This document shows, one piece after another, positions 17,106-28,133 of a DNA stretch of 64,000 bases. Position 1 is the first letter of the stretch. The number at the start of each line of letters is the position of its first letter. The position numbers and the translations under genes are program-made. The notes below the pieces were generated by a model. The model worked only from the letters and a program-made list of their open reading frames with translations. It was not told the DNA's origin and did no database searches. Origin of the DNA: Prochlorococcus sp. AG-363-P08 (GTDB lineage: Bacteria > Cyanobacteriota > Cyanobacteriia > PCC-6307 > Cyanobiaceae); the NCBI GenBank assembly GCA_003278195.1, contig QCGE01000007.1:1-64000 (forward strand). Reading direction: 5' to 3'.

Positions 17106-18460
17106 TCTAATGCTTTTAAGATAGGAAGTAGTTTCCATTTAAGTTCTTCGGCTTCATTGCTAGGTATTGAATCCGCAACGATGCCACAACCACCATGAAC
17201 TTTAATTGTTTTGCCATTAAGTATTACAGTTCGAATCAGAAGATTACTGTCTAGTGTTCCATCCCAGTCCATATGGATTAATGATCCACAATATGGACCT
17301 CGTGAGCCTATTTCTAGTTCGTTCAATCTTTGGCAAGCTCGAATTTTAGGTGCTCCACTTATTGAACCGCCTGGCCAACAAGCTTCAATTAAGTCTACCC
17401 AAGTTTGATTATTATCTAGCAATCCTTCCACTACGGATGTCAAATGATGAACCTGTTGATAACTTTCTAAGCCAACTAGTTGAGTAACATTGATAGACCC
17501 TGGAGTACAAACCTTCCCAAGATCATTACGTAAAATATCCACAATCATTATGTTTTCCGCACGATCCTTAGAACTACATATCAAATCTGCTGCATTATCT
17601 AGATCTTTTATTACCTCTTTGTGACGAGGTCTCGTTCCTTTGATTGGTCGAGTCTCAACCTTTCCGGAATTACTTTTTCTTAAGAATCTTTCTGGTGATG
17701 AAGACAAAATTGCTTGTCCTTGTGCTTCACCATTCGCAACAACTAGTCCCGAAAATGGAGCAGGGCAAGCTTTTCTCAGCTTTTTATAGAGTTCAAGTAT
17801 AGAGTATTCCTTAGGCAAATTAGCTATACAGTGAGTTGATAGATTTGCTTGAAAAATATCACCTTTCTTGATTAGATCCTTTATTTTTTCTACTTGTTGA
17901 GCATAAATCTCAATATCTGTTGACCATGTCCAGGAATTTATATCAATTCCTTTGTATTCCTTTTTAATTGTTATTTGTCTTTTGGCTTTTTTAGAGTTGT
18001 CAACTTGATTTAATTGTTCAATAAAATTTAAAAATATTTTGAATCTTTCTTTGTCATTTCCTTCAATCCAAAGCTCTTTTCTTTGTAAGTCTAATTTAAA
18101 AACAGGATCATGTTTTGCTACCCAAAGTATTGACATATTTGACGGCTTCCATGAATTTTTAGGTTCAATCCAAGCTCCTGCTTCGTAGCTGAGCCATCCA
18201 GTCCAATGACCCGAACCAAGCTTTCTTAGCTCATTAAATGGGTTCTTCGCATTTATATCTGAAGGGACCCCGTGGCAACAGATTTGTTGTACAGGATCAA
18301 CTCCTAAAATCGCTTTTTTGCCAAGCTTGCTTCCATCTCCATCTAACCAAATTAAACCGTCTATACCCCAAATTTCTGTCAATTTTTCTGCCAGAAAATC
18401 TGGCTCAAGCCATTTACATTGTTTTTGCATTAGAGGAATCACAATTCTGGACCACGGCAT
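17102..18460 (-). CDS. pabB: Aminodeoxychorismate synthase component I
   Basis: Chorismate-binding enzyme that aminates chorismate at C4 to aminodeoxychorismate for folate. The C-terminal chorismate-binding domain is complete: [48 protein letters not shown] and GGCGIVADS. The lysine in PIKGTRP points to PabB rather than TrpE. The N-terminal domain is short and divergent. The start at 18460 overlaps the queC end by 22 bp; an internal ATG at 18430 (MQKQCKW) would avoid the overlap. pabC follows with an ATGA overlap. The glutamine amidotransferase subunit PabA is not in the window. Confidence 0.93.
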   Translation of the reverse strand: MPWSRIVIPLMQKQCKWLEPDFLAEKLTEIWGIDGLIWLDGDGSKLGKKAILGVDPVQQICCHGVPSDINAKNPFNELRKLGSGHWTGWLSYEAGAWIEPKNSWKPSNMSILWVAKHDPVFKLDLQRKELWIEGNDKERFKIFLNFIEQLNQVDNSKKAKRQITIKKEYKGIDINSWTWSTDIEIYAQQVEKIKDLIKKGDIFQANLSTHCIANLPKEYSILELYKKLRKACPAPFSGLVVANGEAQGQAILSSSPERFLRKSNSGKVETRPIKGTRPRHKEVIKDLDNAADLICSSKDRAENIMIVDILRNDLGKVCTPGSINVTQLVGLESYQQVHHLTSVVEGLLDNNQTWVDLIEACWPGGSISGAPKIRACQRLNELEIGSRGPYCGSLIHMDWDGTLDSNLLIRTVILNGKTIKVHGGCGIVADSIPSNEAEELKWKLLPILKALE

Positions 18461-19119
18461 AGATCGTTTCTTCCAACTTGAGTTAAGGCATTATTTCGTA
18501 TCCGACAGCTATCACATATTCCACATGGCTCTATTTCTCCTTTGTAGCAACTCCATGTATCTTCTATGGGGATATTGAGTCGTAATGCTTCATTGACAAT
18601 ATCTTTCTTGTTCCAATTAATAAGTGGTGCCCATAATATAGCCCCCTGCCCTTTCCTTCCTGCCTTACTAGAAAGGTTCGCGAGATTTTGATATGCCTTT
18701 AAATAGTCAGGTCGGCAATCAGGGTAGCCTGAGTAATCCAATGCATTGATCCCGAGAATTAGCTTTTTTGCTCCTTTTGCTTCTGCAAGGCTTAGACCTA
18801 TAGCAATAAAAACTGTGTTACGGCCTGGAACATATGTATTTGGGATTACATTTGGATTGACTCCACTTGTTGGGATTTCTTGTTTAGTATCAGTAAGGGA
18901 AGACCCTCCCCATAGAGACAGGTCTATATTTATTGTGTGATGTTCCGAAATGCCTAAAAATTGAGATATTTTATTAGCTGCATCTAATTCTTTTTGATGT
19001 CGTTGTCCATAATTAAACGATAATCCAATTACATTCTCTCCAGCTTCAATTGCCATAGCTGCCGCCGTACTGGAATCTAGGCCTCCTGATAACAGTGCAA
19101 TTGTTGTGGTTCTTGCCAT
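18439..19119 (-). CDS. queC: 7-cyano-7-deazaguanine synthase (QueC)
   Basis: ATP-dependent conversion of 7-carboxy-7-deazaguanine to preQ0, a precursor of queuosine in tRNA. The PP-loop motif LLSGGLDSS is at residues 9-17, and the C-terminal zinc site is [11 protein letters not shown] together with the upstream Cys of [10 protein letters not shown]. At 226 residues it is full length. queE lies 115 bp upstream on the same strand, giving two steps of one pathway. The 3' end overlaps the longest pabB frame by 22 bp. Confidence 0.97.
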   Translation of the reverse strand: MARTTTIALLSGGLDSSTAAAMAIEAGENVIGLSFNYGQRHQKELDAANKISQFLGISEHHTINIDLSLWGGSSLTDTKQEIPTSGVNPNVIPNTYVPGRNTVFIAIGLSLAEAKGAKKLILGINALDYSGYPDCRPDYLKAYQNLANLSSKAGRKGQGAILWAPLINWNKKDIVNEALRLNIPIEDTWSCYKGEIEPCGICDSCRIRNNALTQVGRNDLCRGPEL

Positions 19120-19234
19120 AAATGATATTCCGTTGTGACTTGGATGATCCTTCTGGAGTTGTGATTAATTTAACTCAAATAAGATAGTTTTTTCGATTTT
19201 ATTCGCTATCAAGACTTAACTATTTAAAATTATT

Positions 19235-19899
19235 TTATTGAATCCCTAGCCATTTATGAGCTTGAATGCTTAGTTTCCAATGTGAATTAGATTTTACATG
19301 TGCTATAGCTAGTTCCATGCCTTGTTTGCTATCCCAGCCAGGTTGTAAGAACAGCATTGGCTGTAATGATAAAGATTTATTATTAATGCCTGCTTGTAAA
19401 TCGATCGCCTTTTGAGCCATTTCCTCAGCAAAGAGAATATCTTCTTGTTGATGTATTACCACTTTAATCTCATCACATCTTTCTAATATTTCTTTTGTAG
19501 GTATGGAATGACGCTTTGGTGAAAGTGTTATCCAATTGGGATTTCCAGTAATTTTATTTACTCCACTTGTCTCTATATGAAGTGGAATTTCTTTATTGAA
19601 TGTATATTTGCTAATTTTTCTAATTTCCTGAAAAAGTGAATCAAGATTATGATGTAATGGCTCACCTCCTGTTATAACTATAAATGCTGCACCATTTACA
19701 ATAGCTTCCTTAGCTTGTGAAGCTATTTCCTTGATAGATTTTTTTGGGAAAAGACTTTCATCCCACGAAATCTTTGTGTCACACCATGGACACCCTACTT
19801 TACATCCAGCCAACCTGATGAAGAAAGCACTTCGTCCAGCATGCTTTCCTTCCCCTTGAATGGAATGAAAAGTTTCTACTACCGGAAGGGCAGTGTTCA

Positions 19900-19900
<1 letters not shown>
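19235..19900 (-). CDS. queE: 7-carboxy-7-deazaguanine synthase (QueE)
   Basis: Radical-SAM enzyme that contracts 6-carboxytetrahydropterin to 7-carboxy-7-deazaguanine. The substrate-binding FHSIQGEGKHAGR is at residues 11-23, and the cluster ligands are Cys33, Cys37 and Cys40 (CKVGCPWC), the standard CX3CX2C. ITGGEPLHH follows near residue 75. The 221-residue length is normal. Its ATG shares one base with the pyrG stop codon (TAATG), so it is translationally coupled to CTP synthase, a cotranscription that is probably fortuitous in function. Confidence 0.96.
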
Positions 19901-21573
<1,673 letters not shown>

Positions 21574-21694
21574 TTAGGTGACTCTTTAAGTTACTTGGAC
21601 TCTTCTAATCTCTCCAGTCTCTTTTTCACCTTTTGGAATCTTTTAGGTTTTCACACTGCCTTTATATTCTCTAAGGTTATCGAGGATGTCTTCC

Positions 21695-23515
21695 TTAGTC
21701 TGGTTCTACCCAGGTACTTTGGACGTGAAGCTCTTTTAATTGATTTTCTAATGCTTCAGCAGGTGCTTGGGTCATTAGACAGCGGGCCTGTTGAGTTTTC
21801 GGGAAAGCAATGGACTCACGAATTGAATCTTCTTCGGTAAGAAGCATGAGCATTCTGTCTAGACCAAATGCCAAGCCTCCATGGGGTGGTGCCCCCATGT
21901 CTAATGCTTCTAATAAAAAGCCAAATTGCTTCTTTGCTTCTTCAGCTTCTAATCCGATTGCTTTTAGAACTTCTTTTTGCAGTTCAGCATGATGAATCCG
22001 CAGTGACCCACCTCCAAGTTCCAGGCCATTGAGGACTAGGTCATAAGCCTGGGCTCGAGCCCTTGGCAGGGTCTTCGACCAAGCTTTTGGATTGTCACCA
22101 AGGTCTTTTTCGTTTGGAGCACAAAAAGGGTGATGTAAGGCTTCTAACCGTTTTTCGTCTTGATTAACTTCAAACATTGGGAAGTCAACCACCCATACAA
22201 ACTTCCAGTCATCTGTGTTGTTGTGTATGGGAATTAAGTTGAGCTCCTTTGCAAGAAATTGTCTAACTCGATCAAGAGTTTTATTTACAATTTGAGTCGT
22301 TCCTGCTCCAAATAAGATCAAATCTCCGGCTTTAGCATCTGCAATCTTTAAAAGTTCTGCTTTTTGCTCGGGAGCCAGGTTGTCTTTGATAGCACCAATG
22401 CTATCAATTTCTAATGACTCTCTGACTCTGATAAAAGCCAACCCACCTGCACCAGCTTTTTGAGCTTCAGTGAAAATATCTCCGCCTGGTTTAATTCGTA
22501 CATTACTTATTAAGTTGTTTCCATTTTTTACAGTTATACATTTAACTGAACCACCCTTCTTAACGGCTCCTGAGAACACTTTGAAATTCATTTTCTCTGC
22601 AATAGCACTAATATCTTTAAGCTCCATTCCAAACCGTGTATCAGGCCTGTCTGTCCCGAAACGATTCATAGACTCTTCCCATGTGATTTTCGGGAATGGT
22701 CTTGGCAACTCAATATCTTTTATTTTTTTCCAGATAGTTCTAATTAGTCTTTCGTTCAAGTCAAGAATTTCTTCTTGCTTCATGAAGCTCATCTCAATAT
22801 CAAGCTGAGTGAATTCTGGTTGTCGATCAGCACGTAAATCTTCATCACGAAAGCATCTAGCAACTTGATAATATTTTTCAAGTCCTCCAACCATTAGTAA
22901 TTGTTTGAAAATCTGAGGAGATTGCGGTAATGCAAACCATTGACCTCCACAGACTCTTGATGGGACTAGATAATCTCTTGCTCCTTCAGGTGTAGATTTT
23001 GTAAGAACAGGTGTTTCGATCTCTATAAAACCCTCATTTTCTAAAAAATTTCTTGCTGCTTGAATCGTTGCATGACGGGTGCGAAGGTTTTTACTCATTC
23101 TTTCGCGTCGAAGATCTAAATACCGGTACTTCAATCGCAATTCCTCTTTGATAGGTTCCTCATCATGAATAGAGACAGTGAAGGGAAGGTTCCCTTGGAC
23201 AGAATTCAAAAGATTGAGATCTTTTGCTATTACCTCAATTTCACCTGTAGCGAGCTTTGTGTTGATTGCTTCTTCGGGTCTCGCTCGAACTAGTCCCTTT
23301 ATCTGCAGCACAGATTCATTTCGTAAGGTTTCAGCAATTTTGAAAATCTCCGGACCCTGGTCTGGATCAACGGTTATTTGAATAGTTCCAGTGCTGTCAC
23401 GGAGATCAATAAAAATCACTCCACCATGATCCCTACAGCGATCTACCCAGCCGCACAAAGTAACTTCTGAACTGATGTGTTTTTTATTCAGTTGTCCGCA
23501 ATTATTGCTGCGCAT
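21695..23515 (-). CDS. aspS: Aspartyl-tRNA synthetase, bacterial type
   Basis: Class II aminoacyl-tRNA synthetase of 606 residues. It has an N-terminal OB-fold anticodon-binding domain ([20 protein letters not shown]), motif 2 ([21 protein letters not shown]), the bacterial GAD insertion domain, and motif 3 ([13 protein letters not shown]) near the C-terminus. This is the long bacterial AspRS, which may be discriminating or non-discriminating between tRNA-Asp and tRNA-Asn; that depends on gatCAB elsewhere. It is followed by pyrG 127 bp downstream on the same strand and preceded by gcvT. Confidence 0.97.
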   Translation of the reverse strand: MRSNNCGQLNKKHISSEVTLCGWVDRCRDHGGVIFIDLRDSTGTIQITVDPDQGPEIFKIAETLRNESVLQIKGLVRARPEEAINTKLATGEIEVIAKDLNLLNSVQGNLPFTVSIHDEEPIKEELRLKYRYLDLRRERMSKNLRTRHATIQAARNFLENEGFIEIETPVLTKSTPEGARDYLVPSRVCGGQWFALPQSPQIFKQLLMVGGLEKYYQVARCFRDEDLRADRQPEFTQLDIEMSFMKQEEILDLNERLIRTIWKKIKDIELPRPFPKITWEESMNRFGTDRPDTRFGMELKDISAIAEKMNFKVFSGAVKKGGSVKCITVKNGNNLISNVRIKPGGDIFTEAQKAGAGGLAFIRVRESLEIDSIGAIKDNLAPEQKAELLKIADAKAGDLILFGAGTTQIVNKTLDRVRQFLAKELNLIPIHNNTDDWKFVWVVDFPMFEVNQDEKRLEALHHPFCAPNEKDLGDNPKAWSKTLPRARAQAYDLVLNGLELGGGSLRIHHAELQKEVLKAIGLEAEEAKKQFGFLLEALDMGAPPHGGLAFGLDRMLMLLTEEDSIRESIAFPKTQQARCLMTQAPAEALENQLKELHVQSTWVEPD

Positions 23516-23571
23516 AGTTGGATAAAGTTAAATACCAGAAAGAGTTTCCCATAAGGGCCTTCCAATTTTTT

Positions 23572-24708
23572 CTATGTGGTCGGCACAGGACTCTTTTTAC
23601 GATGATAAAAGGGCAGCTTCACTACATTTGCCTTATGAGACTTTCCTCGGATCTCTACATCTAGTTGGGTGCCTGTTTTGGCAAATTGCTTCGATACGTA
23701 ACCAAGGGCAATGCCTTTTTTTAGAGTTGGTGACCAGGTCCCACTTGTGATTTGACCTATTTGTACATTTTCACAAAATATTTTGTAGCCACTACGTGCA
23801 ATAGCCTTTTCAGGGAGTTCTATTCCAACAAGTCGTTTCTTGATTCCCTCTTCTGCCTGTTTTTCTAGCGATGACCTCCCAATGAAGTCATTGCACATTT
23901 CAAGGTGGACTAGCCAGCCGAGACCCGCTTCAAAAGGCGTTGTTTCGATATTCATATCGTTTCCATATAGATGCATTCCTGCTTCCAAACGGAGAGTGTC
24001 TCGTGCGCCTAGGCCGCATGGAGTTACACCTTGATTTTGCAGCTCTTTCCATAGGTTCTTCCCCAGATTTTCATGGATAAGTATTTCGAAGCCATCTTCA
24101 CCTGTATAGCCAGTTCTTGATATAAATACTTTCTCTGAAAAATTCCGATTTAGCTTATCTAGTTTAATCCAGCGATGACCAAATCTAGGGATATTAGTGA
24201 TTGGTTGGCTGGTTAAACTTTGCAGATGTTTACTGGCAAAAGGACCTTGCAATGCTAATAAGAGTTGATTTTCTTTTTTATCAGTTATAGAAATATTTTT
24301 GGAAGCAAAGTGGCTAGCCAACCATTCTTGATCAGTATTTGTGGAGGCAGCATTAATTATGAGTATTAACTTCTCTATTCCTTCATCATTAACTCCAAGG
24401 TCGTAAATGATTAGATCATCAATAATGCCACCTGATTGATTTAGCAATACCGTGTAGCAAGCTTCATCTGGTCCAATGCGGTATAGATCAGATGGAACTA
24501 GACCTTGCAAGATGTTTTTAGTATTCATTCCTGCAAGTTCCACTACGCCCATATGAGAAATGTCAAATACGCCTGCTTGATTTCTGACTGCATGATGCTC
24601 TTTTATTAGCCCCGAAAATTGGATTGGCATTTCCCAACCAGCAAAAGGAACCAACCGAGCTTCGCTCTTAAGGAATTCTTCAAATAAAGGTGTTTTGCGT
24701 AGTTCCAT
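23572..24708 (-). CDS. gcvT: Glycine cleavage system T protein (aminomethyltransferase)
   Basis: Transfers the methylene group from the lipoyl-bound aminomethyl intermediate to tetrahydrofolate, part of photorespiratory glycine breakdown. Recognisable blocks are GWEMPIQFSGLIKEHHAVR, FDISHMG, the TGYTGEDGFE loop near the middle and DTLRLEAGMHLYGND. The open frame runs 45 codons further upstream, but the ATG at 24708 (MELRKTPLFEEF) matches usual N-termini and leaves room for the promoter of the divergent small gene; the protein is then 378 residues. GcvP and GcvH are not in the window. Confidence 0.95.
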   Translation of the reverse strand: MELRKTPLFEEFLKSEARLVPFAGWEMPIQFSGLIKEHHAVRNQAGVFDISHMGVVELAGMNTKNILQGLVPSDLYRIGPDEACYTVLLNQSGGIIDDLIIYDLGVNDEGIEKLILIINAASTNTDQEWLASHFASKNISITDKKENQLLLALQGPFASKHLQSLTSQPITNIPRFGHRWIKLDKLNRNFSEKVFISRTGYTGEDGFEILIHENLGKNLWKELQNQGVTPCGLGARDTLRLEAGMHLYGNDMNIETTPFEAGLGWLVHLEMCNDFIGRSSLEKQAEEGIKKRLVGIELPEKAIARSGYKIFCENVQIGQITSGTWSPTLKKGIALGYVSKQFAKTGTQLDVEIRGKSHKANVVKLPFYHRKKSPVPTT

Positions 24709-24845
24709 GGAGGAGTTGGTAGTGTGAGTCAGCCTTTTTGGTTTAAAGCTTGCCTTTATGAACTGGAAGGAAAGCCGCAGATTTTCTGTTTGATCAAGAT
24801 AGATCCTTGAACTGTCTTTAACCTGTGGTCCTTGGAGGAACATCA

Positions 24846-25085
24846 GTGTTTACAAAAGACTGTTGCAGTACTTGCCAGCATTATGGATCTGGCCCGTTGC
24901 CTTCCCAGCAGTGGTGTCGGTTGAGGCAACTTACTGTTACCACTGAATTGGCCAAAGTTGCTTTTTGCCATCATTGGACGAAGAGATCTCCTGCTTTACC
25001 TTCGTTAGAAGAAACAATTAATTCTCCGATTGATCGCCAATTGGAGCTTGATCGTTCTTTGTCCACTGTGATACAAGGGGACTGA
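24846..25085 (+). CDS. Small cysteine-rich conserved hypothetical protein, 79 aa
   Basis: The best start is the GTG at 24846: a GGAGG Shine-Dalgarno sequence lies at 24834-24838 with a 7-nt gap. This gives a 79-residue protein. It has six cysteines/histidine-type ligands in a pattern that looks metal-binding: CCSTCQHY, then WCRLRQL, then FCHHW. A zinc-ribbon or iron-sulfur site is plausible but unproven. The last 25 residues look like a short helix. It is divergent from gcvT. I do not recognise a named family; it resembles small conserved proteins of marine Synechococcus and Prochlorococcus. Confidence 0.65.
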   Translation: MFTKDCCSTCQHYGSGPLPSQQWCRLRQLTVTTELAKVAFCHHWTKRSPALPSLEETINSPIDRQLELDRSLSTVIQGD

Positions 25086-25137
25086 TTTATGATCAAATAA
25101 TATTCAAGATACTTAATTGAGAATAGAGTTTTTAGAA

Positions 25138-26001
25138 CTATAGGCTTAAAAGCATTATTAAACTCCTCGCTACTTTTGCTGCAAAGATACTACTAATACC
25201 AGAAGGATCAAGTTGTGGCGATAGTTCAACTATGTCTGCGGAAATAAGATTATGCTCTCGTAATACTTCTAGAATTGAAGCAAAATCTTTCCATGTATAG
25301 CCTCCAGGTTCTGGTGTTCCAGTTCCTGGCATTACAGATGGATCAAACCAATCGAGATCAACAGTTAAGTAAATAGGTTTTGCTTTGTGGACTTCTAAAG
25401 CTTTTGAGAGTCCAGAAGCTTTTTCTCCACTGGTGTATTTAATCAAACGGTGGCTTGTATGTAATTCATCGAATTCTGCACGTGTTCCACTTCGGATACC
25501 TACTTGTAAAAGTTGTTTGCTTGGCAATACTTCTAGACATCTGCGCATTGCACAAGCATGGCTATGAGGTGTCCCTTGCCATTCATGACGCAGGTCTGCA
25601 TGCGCATCGAGTTGTATCATTATTAATTCAGGATAGGTTTTTGCTATTGCTGAAATAGCTCCAGAAGTAATGGAATGCTCTCCTCCTAGAAGAAGGGGCT
25701 TTAGACTCATATTTATTAATTTTTTTGTTGCCTGATTAGTTTTTTTAATAACTTTTTCCGTTGATTCTATTGAAATATCTAAGTTACCAATATCTGCATA
25801 ACAAAAGTCTTCAAGATCAAGATTTAATTCAGGGCAATAAGTTTCTAGGCCATTACTTACATCTCTTATGGCATTTGGACCAAACCGTGTTCCTGGTCTA
25901 AAAGAAGTAGTGCCATCGTATGGAACTCCAAAAATCCCTACCTTTGAGTTATTTGGGTTACGATTACTTCCCATAAATATGGGGCCTTCAGAGTTGAACA
26001 T
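25138..26001 (-). CDS. speB: Agmatinase / arginase-family ureohydrolase
   Basis: Mn-dependent ureohydrolase family, 287 residues. The metal-binding motifs are GGEHSIT, DAHADLR and DLDWFDPS, in order. It most likely hydrolyses agmatine to putrescine and urea. In marine picocyanobacteria it is normally next to speE, and here the speE remnant precedes it, separated by four bases. The C-terminal SPQLDPSGISS block is typical. With SpeE lost, any putrescine made could not be converted to spermidine by the local partner. Agmatinase versus guanidino-hydrolase specificity cannot be fixed from sequence alone. Confidence 0.93.
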   Translation of the reverse strand: MFNSEGPIFMGSNRNPNNSKVGIFGVPYDGTTSFRPGTRFGPNAIRDVSNGLETYCPELNLDLEDFCYADIGNLDISIESTEKVIKKTNQATKKLINMSLKPLLLGGEHSITSGAISAIAKTYPELIMIQLDAHADLRHEWQGTPHSHACAMRRCLEVLPSKQLLQVGIRSGTRAEFDELHTSHRLIKYTSGEKASGLSKALEVHKAKPIYLTVDLDWFDPSVMPGTGTPEPGGYTWKDFASILEVLREHNLISADIVELSPQLDPSGISSIFAAKVARSLIMLLSL

Positions 26002-26005
26002 TGCC

Positions 26006-26191
26006 TTAATGGGTTGCGATAAATTTCTCTTGAGTCAGAGCTCTTTCTACGAAAGCTGGCATAGCTTCAAAGGCGCCTTGTTGCCATCGTGTGCTCCAGA
26101 TATGACAATCATATGAAATTTCTTCTGCTCTTTTTTGAATTGGTTTGAGGTAGTGAGGATTTTCAATTGAAGCAAATGTCCAACTCCACCG
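26006..26191 (-). pseudogene. speE: Remnant of speE (spermidine synthase), C-terminal fragment only
   Basis: Reading the minus strand from 26191 to a TAA at 26006 gives about 61 codons: [18 protein letters not shown], then the [17 protein letters not shown] block and a normal stop. This is the C-terminal end of spermidine synthase as found in marine picocyanobacteria. Nothing upstream continues the protein: the nucleotide- and substrate-binding core of about 220 residues is absent. The remnant stops exactly where DUF1517-coding sequence begins on the opposite strand (about 26190). It sits four bases from speB, the normal position of speE. Assignment from motif memory; no alignment was run. 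Confidence 0.75.
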
Positions 26192-26222
26192 CGGATATGG
26201 CAGAGGCTACAGAGGCGGCGGA

Positions 26223-26951
26223 ATGGGCTTCCCATTCATATTCCCATTTTTCTTTGGCGGTGGAGGGCTCTTTGGATTTTTTATTCTTATGGCAATTGTT
26301 GGGGTATTGGTTAACTCAATCAAAGGCATTGGTGGCGGCGGAGGGCAAACAATGGAAAGAAATAATCAATTAGCTACAAGCCCCTCAAGTCCTATAACAA
26401 TGGTTCAAGTTCAAGTTGGACTCTTGGCAAGTGCAAAATCCTTACAAGAAGACCTTCGTGATTTGGCCAAATCTGCTGACACAAATACAACAAAAGGATT
26501 GCAAAGGGTTCTTCAAGACACAACTTTGGCACTTCTGCGCCAACCAGATCTATGGGTTTATTCAAATACAGAAACAGGTCAAGTGCCTTTTAATTCCGCG
26601 GAGGCCACATTCAACCAGCTATCAATAACTGAAAGAAGCAAGCTAAGTGCTGAGGTGACCTCAAACTATTCCGGAGAGCTAATAAAAGATGATTCCATAA
26701 AGGCAATTGCTGGAGAAGCCGCTAAGACTAGTGAATTCATAGTTGTAACTTTATTAATTGCTTCCAAGAAGCATCTAAAGGTCAATCAAACAGCAACAAG
26801 CGAACAACTCCGAGAAAATCTTCGGATAATTGGTTCCCTATCCTCGGAAGAATTAATTGCACTTGAAGTGATTTGGCAACCTGATGGCCTTGGAGACAAC
26901 CTCAGCACAGAGGAACTAATTACTTCCTACCCAAATCTTCTCCATCTTTAA
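26223..26951 (+). CDS. DUF1517 membrane-anchored protein, N-terminally truncated
   Basis: DUF1517 family protein, 242 residues from the first ATG. The Gly-rich lead-in [11 protein letters not shown], typical of the linker before the membrane helix in this family, is still encoded in frame just upstream (26190-26222), but no start codon or signal peptide precedes it; a stop lies at 26154. The transmembrane segment (FGFFILMAIVGVLVNS, about 16-31) and the full conserved soluble domain (VQVGLLASAKSLQEDL to YPNLLHL) remain. Family function is unknown; plant and cyanobacterial homologues are plastid or thylakoid associated. It may be expressed from the ATG at 26223 or be a young pseudogene. Confidence 0.75.
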   Translation: MGFPFIFPFFFGGGGLFGFFILMAIVGVLVNSIKGIGGGGGQTMERNNQLATSPSSPITMVQVQVGLLASAKSLQEDLRDLAKSADTNTTKGLQRVLQDTTLALLRQPDLWVYSNTETGQVPFNSAEATFNQLSITERSKLSAEVTSNYSGELIKDDSIKAIAGEAAKTSEFIVVTLLIASKKHLKVNQTATSEQLRENLRIIGSLSSEELIALEVIWQPDGLGDNLSTEELITSYPNLLHL

Positions 26952-26954
26952 ACC

Positions 26955-26979
26955 AGAGCCTAAAAATCCTGCTCTTTTT
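26955..26979 (+). terminator. Possible intrinsic terminator after the DUF1517 gene
   Basis: AGAGC and GCTCT form a 5-bp stem around an 11-base loop, followed by TTTTC. It begins four bases after the stop codon. The stem is short, so this is a weak candidate. Confidence 0.35.
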
Positions 26980-27106
26980 CGATTTCTTAATAAAATCTTT
27001 CGCTAATATTGTGCAACACGAACGAAATCAGGGCTTCAACACAGATATCTTGACATGAAATATTTTTAATCCCTTGCCAGCCCCCTCACCTACAGACCCA
27101 AGAGCA

Positions 27107-27241
27107 ATGAAATGGGAGACCAATGGTGAGCTGGCTCACCGTGATTTATCTGAACTAGTAAGTCGCTTACTAGACGTCGAATCTCAGAGCAATGGGAATG
27201 AGCTCTCAAGACTTGGCAACAAATACAACGATTCAGAGTAA
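27107..27241 (+). CDS. Small conserved-looking ORF, 44 aa (possibly 55 aa from a TTG)
   Basis: ATG at 27107 to TAA at 27241 encodes a hydrophilic acidic peptide, MKWETNGELAHRDLSELV and onward, with a helical middle (LSELVSRLLDVES). The frame continues in phase upstream through PAPSPTDPRA to a TTG at 27074, a possible true start. The sequence reads like a real small protein rather than random frame: no rare stop-avoiding composition and a well-formed amphipathic helix. It lies in the 519-bp stretch between the DUF1517 gene and larB. No function is suggested. Confidence 0.45.
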   Translation: MKWETNGELAHRDLSELVSRLLDVESQSNGNELSRLGNKYNDSE

Positions 27242-27308
27242 AGAAACAATCAAAGGCTTGCTTTTATCAAAAAAGTGCTCCACATTTTGCTGAATAGAGA
27301 AAAGCTAC

Positions 27309-27461
27309 ATGAGACAAAGAATGCTTCATTGGGTAAACACACCTGTATTGATGGAAGCAATAAATAGGTATCAGCAGAATCGATTGCCAAGGTCGATGCG
27401 CCTTTGGGTCGAACAATTGCTTGAATTGAACTCAAAAGAAGATTCTCTTATCTCAAAATAA
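27309..27461 (+). CDS. Small ORF, 50 aa
   Basis: ATG at 27309 to TAA at 27461. The peptide is basic and helical: MRQRMLHWVNTPVLMEAI followed by NRYQQNRLPRSMRLWVEQL. It reads like a genuine small cyanobacterial protein, although a minus-strand frame of 61 codons covers the same DNA and lacks protein-like character. It is in a different frame from the preceding 44-aa ORF, so the two could also be parts of one frameshifted gene. It ends 9 bp from the larB stop codon, convergently. The rest of the 26952-27470 gap shows nothing else I can support. Confidence 0.4.
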   Translation: MRQRMLHWVNTPVLMEAINRYQQNRLPRSMRLWVEQLLELNSKEDSLISK

Positions 27462-27470
27462 AAAATCCAT

Positions 27471-28133
27471 TTAAAGCTCTAATTGCATTATTCGTAATGC
27501 TGCCATAGCTGCTCCATATCCATTATCAATATTCACGACCACCAAGCCTGGCGCACAACTTGCGAGCATTCCATCAAGTGCTGCCCTACCCCCCAAACTA
27601 ACTCCATAACCAACTGAGACAGGAACACCTATTACTGGTTGAGGGACTAATCCACCTAGAACAGTAGGCAAGGCTCCTTCCATGCCAGCACAGGCAATGA
27701 TCACTTTTGTGAGTTTTAATCTTTCCAGTTGACTCAAAATTCTTTCCAAGTAAGCGACTCCCACATCGAACAAAAGATGTGTCTTTACTCCATGCCAGCG
27801 CAAGCACAGCTCAGCTTCAGATGCGACAGGAACATCACTAGTTCCTCCACTCAAAACAACTACTTCACCTTTGCTATATAGAGATTTTGTTGGCCTCCCA
27901 AGAGTCAGACACCTTGCTTTTGGATGAAATTCAACACTAGGACCAAAAATCCCAAGGATTTGATCTGCTTTATTCTGATCAACCCTAGTAACAAGGGCCG
28001 TTTCACCAGCAGCTTCAAAAGCTCGCAATATCGAAGAAATTTGACCAGTAGTTTTATGTTCTCCCCAGACAGCCTCTACCATTCCAAGGCGTTTTCTACG
28101 ATTAAAATCAAGTCTTGCCTCTGGGTCAGTCAC
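27471..28133 (-). CDS. larB: LarB, nickel pincer cofactor biosynthesis carboxylase/hydrolase
   Basis: PurE-like (NCAIR mutase-related) protein of 220 residues. LarB carboxylates nicotinic acid adenine dinucleotide and hydrolyses it to form the pincer nicotinic-acid precursor used by lactate racemase. The features are LDFNRRKRLGMVEAVWGEHK at the N-terminus, VVLSGGTSDVPVA in the middle, and the ACAGMEGALPTVLGGL and GYGAAMAALR stretches of the PurE fold. LarC, LarE and LarA are not in the window, so the pathway may be partial or serve another purpose. The start overlaps the stop of the upstream gene by ATGA. Confidence 0.9.
   Translation of the reverse strand: MTDPEARLDFNRRKRLGMVEAVWGEHKTTGQISSILRAFEAAGETALVTRVDQNKADQILGIFGPSVEFHPKARCLTLGRPTKSLYSKGEVVVLSGGTSDVPVASEAELCLRWHGVKTHLLFDVGVAYLERILSQLERLKLTKVIIACAGMEGALPTVLGGLVPQPVIGVPVSVGYGVSLGGRAALDGMLASCAPGLVVVNIDNGYGAAMAALRIMQLEL

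Noticed and set aside
26047-26235. A 62-codon minus-strand frame upstream of speB
   Set aside because: It reads the wrong frame of the speE remnant; the correct frame, one base over, gives the SpeE C-terminus.
26167-26373. Plus-strand frame [18 protein letters not shown] in the DUF1517 region
   Set aside because: It runs out of phase with the clearly conserved DUF1517 protein over the same bases.
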